29,294 nucleotides of DNA from Protostelium mycophagum (GCA_002081555.1 MZNV01002854.1:1-29294), one strand, 5' to 3'. Shown: positions 1 through 10,561, counted from the first letter of the stretch. Notes: a model not told the origin generated them from the sequence alone. Numbers and translations are program-made.

Positions 1-417
1 AATTTACTGAAGAATGATTGCCAGAAGACCATGGTCTGTGGTGTGTTGATGATTCGGTGAATGATCAATACAATCACAATCTACAACAAGATTTAAATCT
101 TATCCAACACCCTCGAGTGGACGGCCATAATAAGTTTGTTTCGAAACATTACCTTGTATAATGAGGTTACTTCATCTTCTTTTGTCATCCTCGTCTTTGG
201 ATCGTGGATGAGTGACTTCTCTTGCTTGAATTTCATCCATGTTCCCCGTATCCTTCAACATCTGAGGAAGACACCCAAGGGGGCACAAGCAGTGAGTCTC
301 AAAAATCTTCAAACTTCACAGTCCCTCTCACAAGAATTTATGGAACCGCTCGAAATCAAACTTAAAGAATGTTCTTGAATTTGCATTGGAAGACATTAAT
401 ACAGGTGTTTTATGTAT
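1..417. other. Region without a supported gene
   Basis: I see no convincing coding exon here. A short minus-strand frame around 150-270 begins MLKDTGNMDEIQ and runs about 29 codons, which is too short and unsupported to call. One TCTACAA oligomer lies near position 82, matching the dispersed motif described in the findings. The stretch probably holds the 3' flank of the Grg1-like gene and the flank of a gene beyond the left edge. Confidence 0.4.
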
Positions 418-633
418 TTAGTGGGTGGCCTTTTGCTTGTAAGCCTCAGCCTTGGCCTCGTGGCTAGACTCGTCCATCTTGTCCTTGACGGCATCGATTC
501 CGGCGTTGATTCTGGTTCCAGCGGAGACGTTGCTGTCCTTGGCGACGGCCTTGTTGGCCTCCTTGGATGCCTCAGCTCCTGTTCCTTGGATGGACTCGCT
601 GACGTAGTTGACGGCGTTCTTGACGGTTTCCAT
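418..633 (-). CDS. Grg1/CCG-1-like glucose-repressible stress protein, 71 aa
   Basis: This is a single-exon 71-aa hydrophilic protein starting METVKNAVNYVSES and ending KQKATH. The start, the KEANK-VAKDSN core and the repeated DAVKDKMDES helix match the fungal glucose-repressible protein family (Neurospora grg-1/ccg-1), small proteins induced by starvation and stress whose biochemical role is unknown. The frame stays open for 28 codons upstream, but the Met at 633 aligns with the family start and follows a CAA-rich leader, so I chose it. It has no signal peptide or membrane segment. It is divergently arranged with the small membrane protein at 1055, leaving about 420 bp of shared upstream DNA. 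Assignment is by remembered similarity. Confidence 0.8.
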   Translation of the reverse strand: METVKNAVNYVSESIQGTGAEASKEANKAVAKDSNVSAGTRINAGIDAVKDKMDESSHEAKAEAYKQKATH

Positions 634-1054
634 TGTGTGTTGTTGTTGGTTGTTTCGTTTGATTGTGTTGCTGCTTCCTTCCAAACATTGCATTTCCAAA
701 CTGACATGAAATTTCAATTTACGTTATTTCTGGTGTTTTCTCCAAGATTTCATCTTCGCATGTTCGGTAATGAACGTGCCATTACCGTTAAGCATAATGA
801 GGATTGCACACCGTGAATTCTTACCGCGACCGTAAGAGATCTTACCGTGGAGTAAAAATTGGACCAACTGCTTGGATTTGAAATTTGGATGGATGAGCAT
901 AACAGAAGGACCCCCTACTCACTCTGGGTCATCGCAGTGAGCGAGTTTGTGGACTCTTGCTCTGCACGAGTTTGTGACGTCATCAAAAAGGAGTACTGGC
1001 TCTACAACAAGACCAAAAAGGAATTTTCTGATCAGAAAATCACACATCAACATC
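634..1054. promoter_or_regulatory. Divergent promoter region with TTACCG boxes and a CRE palindrome
   Basis: This gap separates two divergent small genes. Around 780-850 the hexamer TTACCG or its complement CGGTAA recurs, including an imperfect palindrome GTAAGAGATCTTAC (832-845). A perfect TGACGTCA lies at 975-982, about 70 bp before the rightward ATG. A TCTACAA oligomer lies near 996. The CRE-like octamer is a classic bZIP site in other eukaryotes; a role here is inferred. Confidence 0.4.
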
Positions 1055-1418
1055 ATGTCAGTCAACGTCACTAAACTCGCTATCACTGCTGCAGCTATCG
1101 TTGGAGGTTTCTGGGCTGGAGGCAACCTCTTCGCATCTCCTTCCCACTCTAACTCTCACGATCACAAAAACACCCATGGAAAGCCCAACAACCAGGTGAG
1201 CTGACGATCGATTTCCAATGATTAACAACTTAAGTCTGCTTCTGCACACGGGTCCGCAGGATCTGGAAACGTAACCGCCACCACTCGCTCTGGAAACACC
1301 ACAGAGGGCAGAAAGGTATGTCTGCGTGACCTGAAATACGATCTCATTTTGACAGCTCGATGAAGCCAAGCAAGACCCTCCTCTTGCTGTTGGAAAAACA
1401 ACCAAACTTGGCCAATAA
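1055..1418 (+). CDS. Small N-terminally anchored protein, 95 aa, three exons
   Basis: Exons are 1055-1195, 1235-1315 and 1356-1418, all in phase 0, separated by introns of 39 and 40 nt with GTGAG/GTATG donors. The protein starts MSVNVTKLAITAAAIVGG; residues 6-27 form an Ala/Gly-rich hydrophobic segment that could be a membrane anchor or uncleaved signal. The rest is polar, rich in Ser, His, Asn, Gly and Thr, and ends TTKLGQ. The exact phase agreement across three exons and the in-frame TAA support the model. I do not recognise the family. The organisation resembles small mitochondrial or ER membrane proteins, but nothing more specific can be said. Confidence 0.6.
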
Positions 1419-1428
1419 ATAGCTGCAT

Positions 1429-2685
1429 TTATTTTCTAGATTTCCATTGTGTCTTACAGGTCGGACAAACTTGGGCTCTGTCAGCAGAGAACCATTTCCG
1501 ACTGCAATGATCATGTAATTTCACACTACAATTCTGGTTCTGACAGATCTGGCCCTGTTTTGGGCATAAGAAGGAATGAAAGACAATCATATAATCACCG
1601 TGAAAATCGGCTCGTGACATGTTACACAAGAGAGTATCGAGTCTCCAAAGTTGTCTTCCAACCATTGTTTCAGTTCCATCAGGGCCCTCACTCCCACCGT
1701 CACCTGCTTCGATTCAACACGAAGGCAGTGTTTTGTACATGTCTTTGTGATCTCATTTCAATTTCTAAAAATCCTGACGATGAGCACGTTGATCCGTACA
1801 AAAACAGTACATTTTGTTTTGTAGAGCTTGATTTTGACAACTGTACAATTGACAGTTGATACTTGGAAATTTCACCATTATTTAGAGGTCAAAGAATTCG
1901 TCCCAAGACGGTGAAAACTATAGAATGTGAATCGAATATACCTTTTTCTTCTCTGCTGTAGTGAATTCCAGCCACCGTTTCTCTAAAAATGAATCAAAGG
2001 CTCTCTCAGTTTGTGAATGATTCCCGATTTCTGAAAGACTTGTGGCTGAAGATACACCCACACACCCCTCGCTGATCCTTAAGCGGTCGACCATCTACAA
2101 TCAGTTATTTGAGATTTTTTGTGAAAGATACCTTGGATTTGGCGGGATCACCAGCTTCTACGATGGCAGTCACCTGTTTGAAAATATTCAAAAGTAAATT
2201 CTCATTTTGGGAGACAGTGATCCCCAATCCTGCGGAGGGTGGCTTTAATAATAACACAATTGCACAGCGTTTCATCACCCAAATGAATGATGTATGTGAG
2301 AAGAACTGAACTCACAATCTTTCTAAAGAAGGTGATCTCTGATAAAGTGTATTCTGTGCCCTTCTGAGATTCCACATCTTCCCTTGTGTTGCACAAAGAA
2401 TAATATTCTCCTCCATCTGACTCAGAAGACAGGAACTTGATTTCCAGAAATAAGAAGGCAATGGCTTGATTGATTGTTCGGATAAAGTCCATAACGGTCG
2501 AATCTTCCCCATCTATAGAGATGTTGGGAGGAGAAGAATGACTGCCACCTACTGTACTCATACGTCTCGATTGCTGATTTGTGTAGGGCGGTTGTCTCCT
2601 CAGAAGATAGACATCCCCCTGACATTATCCCTTGAAGCAGAAATCTATGAGCGTCTGTAATGTGATCCTGTTCACCATCTTCCAT
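1429..2685 (-). CDS. NSMCE1: NSE1/NSMCE1, RING subunit of the SMC5/6 complex, 242 aa
   Basis: Six exons (2553-2685, 2316-2512, 2132-2173, 1942-2067, 1599-1703, 1429-1554) join in phase to 242 codons, near the roughly 265 aa of the human protein. The N-terminus (HRFLLQGIMSGG, then FIRTINQAI and LCNTREDVESQKGTEYT) matches the tandem winged-helix part that binds NSE3. The later segment VTVGVRALMELKQWL leads into a C-terminal variant RING with Cys/His ligands in CVTCHEP, CQNQNC, HDHCSRKWF and CPTCKTQW. In other organisms NSE1 with NSE3 forms a ubiquitin ligase module of the SMC5/6 DNA-repair complex in the nucleus. Introns are 40, 142, 64, 238 and 44 nt; the 238-nt one is unusually long for this locus. 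The acceptor at 2068 is the least certain boundary. Identification is strong. Confidence 0.9.
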
Positions 2686-3058
2686 GATGTCAGGTGTGTG
2701 ATGAGATGCAAATCCAACGATCGACCACGCCAAAAATTTGTGACAATCTACAATCGAGGACAAAAAACAACACCAAAATGTTGAGTGGATTTACACCGGT
2801 GCAAAGCGTATGCATCACGAAAATATGACAAGATCAAAACAATGCATCCCTTCCTCCGCAAGAGCATATTTACAATTTTGTATCTTCTCTACAATTACTC
2901 AATGAACTTGTTCTGTTTTCAATTGATTTTTCGTCACTATACGTTTTCGAAATTCACGGTAGTTTCACGAACTGAGACTTACGTTCCCATACACAATCGC
3001 ACATCACTTTCACGCAACACGACCCCTCTAACGCACGCTAATTTATATCAACATCAAC
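2686..3058. promoter_or_regulatory. AT-rich divergent intergenic region
   Basis: This 373-bp gap holds the upstream regions of the leftward NSE1 gene and the rightward EKPV-repeat gene. It is AT-rich with pyrimidine runs near 2840-2950 and one TCTACAA copy near 2746. Open frames exist but show no family similarity or biased composition, so I call no gene. The sequence just before the rightward ATG at 3059 is rich in ATCAACATCAAC, a typical A-rich leader. Confidence 0.4.
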
Positions 3059-3872
3059 ATGCCTATTGACACTTCTTTCAACGCCAGCAGCACCGCAGTT
3101 GCTCAACAGACCCAATCGTTCGCACCTCTTCAGCAAACCACTGAAGTCATTTTGACACATAACCCTACCATCGTAGAGAGAGTAGAGAAGCCAGTCATCG
3201 TACAAGAGAGAATCCACCCTATCGAGAAGGAGGTGATTCAAAAGGTTATCTACAGAGAAAGAGAGCAGTTAGACGTCAAACAAGTCACCCATGTCCTTCA
3301 CGAAACCGAAATCAAGCCAACCATCATCGAGCAGGTGAAGACAAGATAATCTTTTTGGCTCATCTGAATTCCCGAAGAGACAACTCCCTGCTGAACACCG
3401 CGAAGCCATCATAGAGAAGGCTGTCATTGAGGAGAACATCATTCTTCCCTCAGTAGAACGTGACGCCCCCGTCCGTTCCCAGGTCGTTCATCAGGCCATC
3501 GTCCAAGAGGTTATGTACGTACCTCTTTGCATGACAATCATTCTGACTTGCTTCAGAAAGAAGACTGTCATCGAAGAAGTAACACCAGTCGTAAACAGGG
3601 ACATCATCAGCCCCGTCCTCTTGCAGGTGATCCAACCCGTCTACGAGAAGATCGTAGAGGCACCCATCATCATGAGAGAGGTCAGAACAGCACCGCAGAC
3701 CAACCTCAGGTTCATCAACATCGATCAGACAAGACCCGAATTCATCGAGTTTGCGAGATCACTTGAGCAGAAATCTGTGGTTAGACAACCACAGATGGCC
3801 GAAAATGCAAAGTTCATGGAGCCCTCTTTAGCTGGAAAAGCGCAGCCCGTCACAGCTCCCATCTCTCTATAA
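3059..3872 (+). CDS. EKPV-type repeat protein similar to fungal 'allergen' homologues, 242 aa
   Basis: Exons 3059-3334, 3378-3514 and 3557-3872 are separated by introns of 43 and 42 nt and join in phase to 242 codons. The protein has no signal or membrane segment and consists of repeated beta-type modules rich in Val, Ile, Glu, Lys and Pro, for example VEKPVIVQERIHPIEKEVIQ and EKAVIEENIILPSVERD, with HEXXIKP turns between them. This resembles a fungal protein family annotated as allergen homologues (modules like EREEIQPVIHRER) and, more loosely, the valine/proline repeats of alveolin or articulin cytoskeletal proteins. The function of the fungal family is unknown; a structural or stress role is only inferred. 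The C-terminal 60 residues (from TAPQTNLRF) are non-repetitive. Confidence 0.75.
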
Positions 3873-4021
3873 ATAGAATCATATTGCATGTTCCTCTTAC
3901 TCAGTCCTCATGTTCTCCTTGATGAATCATGTCCATCTGAATCAGTACAAGATGAAGAAAGTCTTTCCGTCTGTCCTCACGGGATCCTCTAAAAGAGTAA
4001 AACATGCACAGTAGAGATTAT

Positions 4022-5179
4022 TTATACCATGACCTTCCAAGTGGAAGACTGTCTGCAATTCTCCACCTCCGTGCTGCACTTGCGGAAGATATCCCTCGCT
4101 CCTGACAAGATCGCGTTGACTCTATAGCCCAGAGTTCTTCTCAGATGTGGCTGAACTTTTTCCTTCTCTGCGAGGTAGTGGGTGATCTGCAAGCCCGTGG
4201 CCAAGTTCCCCAAGTGATTTTGAAGGGCGTCTCTGATGCTCTCTACTGTGGCGACGATGTCTAAGCTATTGCGCTCTTCTTCTTTCACCTTCTTCTTCTT
4301 TGATGGTTGATGATCGGTCTGTAGAGTGTCAGTGTCAAGCGGGTTGAAACGTGTGTCAAACACAGCCAGAGTGACATCCTCAATTACAAACCTCTTCTGT
4401 GTCCGACAGGCACCACTCTTCCTCCTCTTGATCTTCTGGTGAAAGGGATTTCCTTCTCTTCCTCTGGTTCATGAGTTCAAAGAGGATCGTGGCGCATGCT
4501 TCATCTTCAGATTCCTCGAGCTCCTCGACAGTGAAATCGTCATCCGCGGTCGTTGGAAGGCGCGTTCCTCGATAAGCTTCTCGTAAGACCCATTGTGTTC
4601 TCTGATGAAGGTCAATCTCCAGACAGGGATGATAATATGATACTGACGACTTTGCCACCATCGTTTGAGACCGTGTATTTGCTGAATACGCAGGTATGAT
4701 TTCTGTGAGAGAGGATTGAGGTGATTCTCCTCTTTAACGACACATTGCTCTCGTTATCTATGTTTCTCCCTCCAAGAATCTGGGTAATCAATTCGGTCGT
4801 CGCCTTGCCGCCGCTTTGTTGAAGGGCCCTCACCACCTTCATCGTTAATTAGACGATTCATCATTAGAATGGTCATCAATCACCTTTCTGGCGAAGTGAG
4901 AGTCTAAAATACTCTGAGGCCATTGTTTTGGGACAGATGAAGCCTCATGTGAAACAAAGAGGGAGGTTCCTGCAAAACATCAGTCTTTTGCCATCCAAAA
5001 CGCAAACCTTGGTCAGCGAACTCGCAGTAAAGCTCGCCGCTCTCGCTCATCAATCTCTTTATTGCTGCATCAGTGCCATCGACAGCTTCAGCTTTCTGCT
5101 AATTGTTAATAAATCGTCTTGAATACAAATGTACATTTGGAGAGATGTATATAACACGATGAGGACCGACGGTGGCCAT
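4022..5179 (-). CDS. Unrecognised nuclear-type protein with a winged-helix-like segment, about 308 aa
   Basis: Six exons join in phase: 5135-5179, 5008-5095, 4884-4969, 4651-4836, 4392-4616 and 4022-4318, with introns of 39, 38, 47, 34 and 73 nt. The protein begins MATVGPHRVIYISPN. The segment ARKVVRALQQSGGKA, then ELITQILGG and SLKRRITSILSHR, with predicted helix-helix-helix-wing spacing, looks like a winged helix (about residues 70-130). An acidic stretch (EELEESEDEA, EDQEEEEW) and a basic patch (SKKKKVKEEE) that could be a nuclear localisation signal follow. The C-terminal 90 residues look helical. Each intron was needed to keep frame, which supports a single gene rather than two. I cannot name the family; a chromatin or transcription role is inference. 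Confidence 0.65.
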
Positions 5180-5254
5180 TTTCAACTGGATGTCTATATC
5201 TTCTCCTCTGTATTGGCCTGTAAATGATTTTCTGAGAAGAAAAGGCTGGTCTTC

Positions 5255-5266
5255 GCGGTCACGTGA
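5255..5266. promoter_or_regulatory. GCGGTCACGTGA E-box in a divergent promoter
   Basis: The core CACGTG palindrome sits inside a 12-nt site that recurs almost exactly at 11927-11937. It lies about 10 bp before the ATG at 5277 and about 80 bp from the start of the leftward gene at 5179, in a gap of only 97 bp. CACGTG is a general bHLH target; its use here is inferred from position and recurrence. Confidence 0.4.
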
Positions 5267-5276
5267 CCTCTGAGAA

Positions 5277-5525
5277 ATGTCCGGATCTTTTCAAGCAACG
5301 ATCATCGATGTAACAGCCTCTAAACTGAAAGAGAGAAGACAATTTCGTAAGGAAGAGGCCAAGGAGTGCTGCTCCAAAAAATCGGATCGATTAGACGAAG
5401 AATTGGAACTGATATCGGTGGATCGATCTGATAGAGGACCTTGGGTGAGACACCCTCTTCGGCGATGTCGTTATAGTCTGCTTAAATCTAAAAGAGGAGA
5501 GACAATGACTGTTACATTTTCATGA
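5277..5525 (+). CDS. Small charged protein, 82 aa, function unknown
   Basis: An open frame starts MSGSFQATIIDVTASKLKE and is rich in Lys, Arg and Glu (RRQFRKEEAKECC, then DRLDEELELISVDRSD). The first 55 residues look coding. The end is uncertain: read straight through, it stops at 5525, 9 bp short of the convergent INTS7 stop. Alternatively a 50-nt intron (GTGAGAC to TAAAAG, 5444-5493) would change the frame to RRDNDCYIFMIHKS and run antisense into INTS7. I prefer the simple version because it respects gene spacing. I recognise no family. Confidence 0.45.
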   Translation: MSGSFQATIIDVTASKLKERRQFRKEEAKECCSKKSDRLDEELELISVDRSDRGPWVRHPLRRCRYSLLKSKRGETMTVTFS

Positions 5526-5533
5526 TTCATAAA

Positions 5534-8500
5534 TCAGTTTTGCCTGAGAGGAGCCAGCCTACGCACGGAGACTATTCTCATTTCTTCGTCTTCTTGTGTC
5601 TGAAAAACAACGGTGGATATCCATAACATGTAGTATTCAGGCTGTCCATCCATGTGAGTGCCGCCTCGCATCTCTATATTAATCAGCGTTCATTTAGACT
5701 CCATCATCAGCCAGAACCAAGGATACACTTGAGAAAAACGATCGTATGATGATCCATTTTCAGATCATTGAGATCGATCAGCTCACCAGCGATACGTTTC
5801 CATCTTCCTTATGTTGTGAGGCTTTGTATTGAATGGAGCTGCACTGGTTATAGAGAGAAGAATACGGATGATGAACGGGAACGTTTCTCTTTGGCAGTGA
5901 GATGTGTTCTATAGACGATGTCTCGCCCCAGACCCACATGATCAGTCCATTCAATAGCAAACACAACCACTCATACCTAAAGAGATCAACTTTAACTTGA
6001 AATAACAGTTGGAAGGCTGCAAGAATATAGAGACAAGGTGAGATCATCACATCACTTGGATTAAGACGAGACACTAACCCTTGCAATATGGTATAGTTCA
6101 GGGAATTCTGCTTGAAATTTCCCTTCCATTGTAGATACTCATTCGATACTCTCAGTAAGTTCGTGGAACACTTTGAGAAGGGGGTGCTGTACAGTGCGCT
6201 GCTCTGTGATGACGTCATCATAAACATATCTAAAAATAGCGACAGAGGATTACATACCTGGCTCGATCGTAAGAAGACGATGATGGATCTCAAGTCCATC
6301 GACAATGAGATGAGCTGCACTCTCAGCTCTAAAAACTTGATGGAGTCCACAAAATCGAATCCGTCCATCTGGCACACCTTCATGTCCATATCAGTCATCG
6401 AGAAGATGATGATGATGCCTCCCACCCTTAGATTTGTGACGGCCGATTGTAGACGCTCAATTCCAGAATTTTTGTGACCTTTGCTGACGAGTATTTCACC
6501 TTCGCTGATCCTCTCCAAAGCTTCGAACCACTCCATGTTCCAAGGGCTCAAGGTCTGAAAGTATGTGAGGGGATGTTGATTCGTTGTAGACTGACCTTTT
6601 TCCGGAATTTTCCTCGAGATATCATGGCTCTGGAGAGGTGATGTACACCAGCGTTCATAGAATTGACTATTATGCCGTATTTTGACCAATGTCCGTCTAC
6701 AATGATGAGTTTGATACGGTTGCTACCGCAAATCAACGCCTTAAGAGGAGCAGGATCACGATAATCCGAATTCTTACCGTCTGTGGATTGTTGCTGTACA
6801 AATTGATTCAAACATGCCCTATATTTTGTCATTCTACAACGAGGCAAAGATGATCGCTCACTTGTATGTGTCGATTGTAGATTGTGGAACTCCGGTGTGT
6901 TGGTGCACGAACAATAAGAATCTTAATAATTTTCCCTGTCATATTTAATCATGATGACGTCAATCTCTCGTTGTAGATTGAGTGAGGTTGTCTTCATACA
7001 AAAAATAGAAGTTGGAGCACAGTTTCTGCCACAGCAGAAGCAATGATGATGACATAATGCACTCACTAATGAAGCATGATGACACGTCGAAGGGTTCGAT
7101 GACATCTCGGTTATGATATCATATAATTGTTGATAATAGCCAGGGTTGTTATGCAGTAATTCTATGACGTCATCACGTGTGAGATTGTCCAATGAAGATT
7201 CCAAGCATTTAATTCCTTCTGTCATCATCACCTCTGCATGCATTAAAGACAGTCTATACATGATGACATGTCATGATGATTTACTTTTGTACAATAATAA
7301 TAACAGATAATAGAATTAAATCATGTCTACAACTCACCATTTTTGTTCTGAATGGAATGTGGAATGATACGTAATAGATTGACTATGATATCATTACGAC
7401 AAGACAGTGGCAACACCCAATCTATGGAAAAAGACCTCGTGATGCCCCTGCACAGTACCCTCATCACCTCCATCTACAAACTGTCAGAAATGAAATTTTG
7501 TGGAGATTTCTAAGATATATGGAGATATCTCACCTTTTTGTCTTTTTGTTTTTCCGAATCATGGATGATGTTACTGCTCGTCAAGATGGAATGCAACATG
7601 GAGATGCAAGAGGCAATGTGATCATTAGGCGATTCCGATTGTACGATCATGTTGGTGAGAATACTCAGACATTCTTGGAGTATTCCTGGGTGTTCATGGA
7701 ACAGAAGTGCAAAATTGGTGAGCAGAGGAACCCATATGTCCTCTGTCAATCTGCGACTCTGCTCTGATGATTTCGATAATATCTGTATTTATTATTCTCC
7801 ACACCAATATTGTTTTCCATCCAGAAGATTCTGGGAAAATTCCACTCCCTCTCAAGATTCAAAACTGATTGACTTCACCTCGATCAAATGCAATTGATGT
7901 CTAATCATCGTGGTGCCCTTTTTGCTTCCTTCGTAGCTGTTGCTCAGCTGACATTCTTTTTGTAGCAATGTGACGAATTCTCCTGTGTGGAAGTCTTCAT
8001 ACGGTGAACGCTTGGATATCTTTATGATGTCTTGGATGGCTGTCATCCTGATCTCCATTCTGTCCTCGTTTCTGAGAACCTGCAGGGATGTGAGTCTGGT
8101 ACAGGGCTGATGTCGACATTTATGAGTGGTGGGTTGTAGACGGAGAATTTTTATGAAAATTCAAAAATTGTACTCACGTTCATCAATAAGTCGATCTGGT
8201 GCGGAATGTGAAATAAAGAGTGTATAGACAATTCTGTCATCGTTCTCAATATTGTACAATAGAAAGGTGTACTGTTGTAGACGGATAATAAATGTAGACA
8301 TGTCCCCCGGCAGATCTCCGCGATCTGCACGATATAATAAATTCGGTGTTTTGTTCGGTGGCCCATTCAATTACAGAGTTGTAGATGATATTTGGCATAC
8401 CTCTGGACTTGTATGCATGTGTCTGAATATTCTGATGAGTCTCAATTTTGTCTTTGGATCTGTTTGCAAATCTACAATTCATCATTATCATCTCGTTGTA

Positions 8501-9310
8501 GATGCATATTCTCATTTTTTTATTCTGGAAATGCGATTTACAGAGTTGTAGATGGTCACCTTGAATCATCTGTTTAATCACGTTCAGTACAGTTTCTGAG
8601 AAATATGGGGAAGTTGCACAGAGCCTGTCTATGGCGTAAATTGCTGCATCTAATTCCACCTGTACATTGTAAATTTTCGCGAATTTTCAATGATTTTTCG
8701 GCAGAAAAACCGTACTTGATGATGCGACTGAAGACATTTTCTGATGCTGTGATGAGTGTTGATCTGATTTGAAATGACTGCTGATAAGGCCCCAAGTGTT
8801 CTGTATGATTTTCATCGGACAAGAATAAAATGTGCGATGAGGATTTGGACGAGTGGAAAAAATGGGTGCTTCACAAAAATAATTCAAGTACCTCAGTGTG
8901 ATCGCCCTTGCCACAGGATCATTGCTCTGTAGGACGTTGTTGAAGCGTCTCAACAACTGCCTTATTAAGTAAATGAATCTTGTTTTCCTGCAATCACCTC
9001 TTCAATATTGATGATTTGAGCCAAATTTGGTTGCGATTCAAACATTTGTCTGAAACATTGAAAAAGAACTATCTTCAATCTGTTGTTGGCAGTCCTGAAT
9101 AAATCTGCCAACTTGAGAGCGACATTGTTGATGAAAGTATAAGAAGCTTGTCCCCTACGACAATATGAGAGGATCATTCTTCAAGTCAACCCACTTTGAC
9201 ACAGCGGAAGTCGCTCTGGAGGAAATCAGTAATACGGCTTCGCATTGGGCTCCGAGACTTGGACTTCTTATCGCTCTGTCAAATTCTAAGATGTGCTCCT
9301 GGTCTGCCAT
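5534..9310 (-). CDS. INTS7: Integrator complex subunit 7 (INTS7), many exons
   Basis: The start MADQEHILEFDRAIRSPSLG, then QCEAVLL, INNVALKLADLFR, the near-invariant SNDPVARAITLR, HHSIRKCLQSHHQ, LDAAIYAIDRLC and MIQ match the N-terminal HEAT-type repeats of INTS7. Integrator cleaves snRNA and paused mRNA transcripts in the nucleus. First exons are 9195-9310, 8998-9154, 8892-8956 and 8716-8800, with one starting at 8659. Introns are 40, 41, 91 and 56 nt. Later blocks include KLRLIRIFRHMHTSPE, the long exon EDIWVPLLTNFALLFHEH, GHWSKYGIIVNSMNAG, and MEWFEALERISEGE. The C-terminal splicing is not fully resolved; the last exon appears to encode MDGQPEYYMLWISTVV and end RRLAPLRQN at 5534. Many introns here carry TTGTAGA or TCTACAA. 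Identity of the N-terminal half is strong, the exact C-terminus moderate. Confidence 0.85.
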
Positions 9311-9385
9311 CTTGATGCGATGTGGATGTGTCTGATATGCCAGCATCAGATCTTGATCGTCTCAAACGATTGGACCGTCGAACCT

Positions 9386-9656
9386 TCATTTGCAAAACAA
9401 GGCCAATTTCTCATCATCAAGCTTCTGAACAAATATACTAAAGCACAAATATACTGAATTCAGCAGGACTTGCATTGAGACAGAAAAGAACTGAAACCAT
9501 GAGCGATGAAACAGTGTCTGTATGAGCAAAGGTGATGGACAGATCAGGTTGCCAAGCTCTCTGTTCGATGCCAGTGCTTTGAGATGGGAATCGCCGCGGA
9601 AACGTTGTTCTGACATTCGCGGCAATATTGTGTAAATAGTTTCGCGGGGATGCCAT
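9386..9656 (-). CDS. Possible small basic protein, about 65 aa
   Basis: A minus-strand frame starts MASPRNYLHNIAANVRTTFP and contains many Arg residues and few acidic ones in its first 25 positions, as in mitochondrial presequences. An intron from the GTTTCAG donor after DTVSSLM to an acceptor at TTGTTCAG would join it in phase to KLDDEKLALFCK and a stop at 9386. No family is recognised. Its ATG at 9654-9656 overlaps the first in-frame ATG of the rightward hydroxylase gene, so at least one of these two starts is wrong or the two 5' ends overlap. Confidence 0.35.
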
Positions 9657-10561
9657 TCATCATCATCGTGGGGATGTTAAAAGTTCATCCGATGCCGGGA
9701 AGAATCCGGGCCGCCCGACGGCTCGAAAAGATGATTAACTGCAGGATACACCATTTTTCCGCCATCCCGATGCAGATCACCCTCAAGCAGATCGGACTCT
9801 TGCTCGCAGCTACCTTCTTTAGAGGATATGCAGCCGCTTTCGTCTGGGGATTCATAAACATTGCCATTGGAGAGTTGATCATACACAAGTACATTTTCCA
9901 TGGGCACTGGAAGATCGCCAAGGTGGCAAGCGTGCCAGACGTTGTCACCTCAAATCCTTTCGTCAAACTACACAACCGCTGGATGCAATTTCTGAGTCTT
10001 GTCTTCAACCCTTTTTACGTGCAGCACTGGCATGCCCACCATAAACACACTACCAAGGAGGTCAGACACATCGGCGAGCACGGAGAATGCAGCGAGGGCC
10101 TCCACAAAGAGACATTAGAGCGTTACCCGAACAACTCTGCATCTTTGCTCAACTCTTCGATGGGGATGACAGGAAACTTCTACGGACTTTTCTTCCAGTG
10201 GCTTCTGCTCGGCTTCACACCTCTTCCTTGGTTCGGGCTTTTATTCTGGCACAGCGATCCAATCGCCCTCTTAATCTACTTGATCCCATCCTTGTTGCTG
10301 CCAGTGTCCACCAGATACCACAAGTTCCTTCACATGAGTGACACGGCCAGAAAGGAGAAGATGCCATTGCACTTTAAATGGTTGCTCTCTGATGCTGGAA
10401 ACATGGTGGTCAAAAAGCATTTCTTACATCACCACACCAACATCGACCGCAACTGGAACTTCATCATCTTTGCGGACTCCGTCACGGACTTGTTTTTTGG
10501 AGCGAACCTGGAGCCTGACGCCAACACCCTCGTTCACATGAAGAAATTAGGATTGGACTGA
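9650..10561 (+). CDS. Membrane di-iron fatty acid hydroxylase / sterol desaturase superfamily protein
   Basis: This is an intronless frame of 303 codons. Histidine clusters typical of integral-membrane di-iron oxidases are present: HKYIFHGH (residues 79-86), HWHAHHKHT (126-134), YHKFLH (223-228) and HFLHHHTN (257-264), followed by NWNF and DLFFGA, matching the superfamily's C-terminal signature. Hydrophobic segments at about 44-76, 112-123, 176-200 and 204-221 fit a multipass ER membrane protein that hydroxylates or desaturates a lipid using oxygen. The true start is uncertain: Met 1 overlaps an opposing small gene, and Met 41 (MQITLKQIGLLL, position 9770) directly precedes the first membrane segment. 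It is one of few intron-free genes here, so transfer from bacteria or retroposition is possible. The substrate cannot be predicted. Confidence 0.85.
   Translation: MPFIIIVGMLKVHPMPGRIRAARRLEKMINCRIHHFSAIPMQITLKQIGLLLAATFFRGYAAAFVWGFINIAIGELIIHKYIFHGHWKIAKVASVPDVVTSNPFVKLHNRWMQFLSLVFNPFYVQHWHAHHKHTTKEVRHIGEHGECSEGLHKETLERYPNNSASLLNSSMGMTGNFYGLFFQWLLLGFTPLPWFGLLFWHSDPIALLIYLIPSLLLPVSTRYHKFLHMSDTARKEKMPLHFKWLLSDAGNMVVKKHFLHHHTNIDRNWNFIIFADSVTDLFFGANLEPDANTLVHMKKLGLD

Noticed and set aside
396-816. Other frames over the Grg1-like gene
   Set aside because: They are shadows of the Grg1-like reading frame with low-complexity composition.
2785-3069. Rightward frame of about 94 codons in the NSE1/EKPV gap
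   Set aside because: Composition looks like AT-rich non-coding DNA and it overlaps the leader of the next gene.
4904-5179. Separate 78-aa gene ending at a TAG at 4904
   Set aside because: A 38-nt intron with a good branch-like sequence changes the frame and joins it in phase to the downstream exons, giving a single longer gene.
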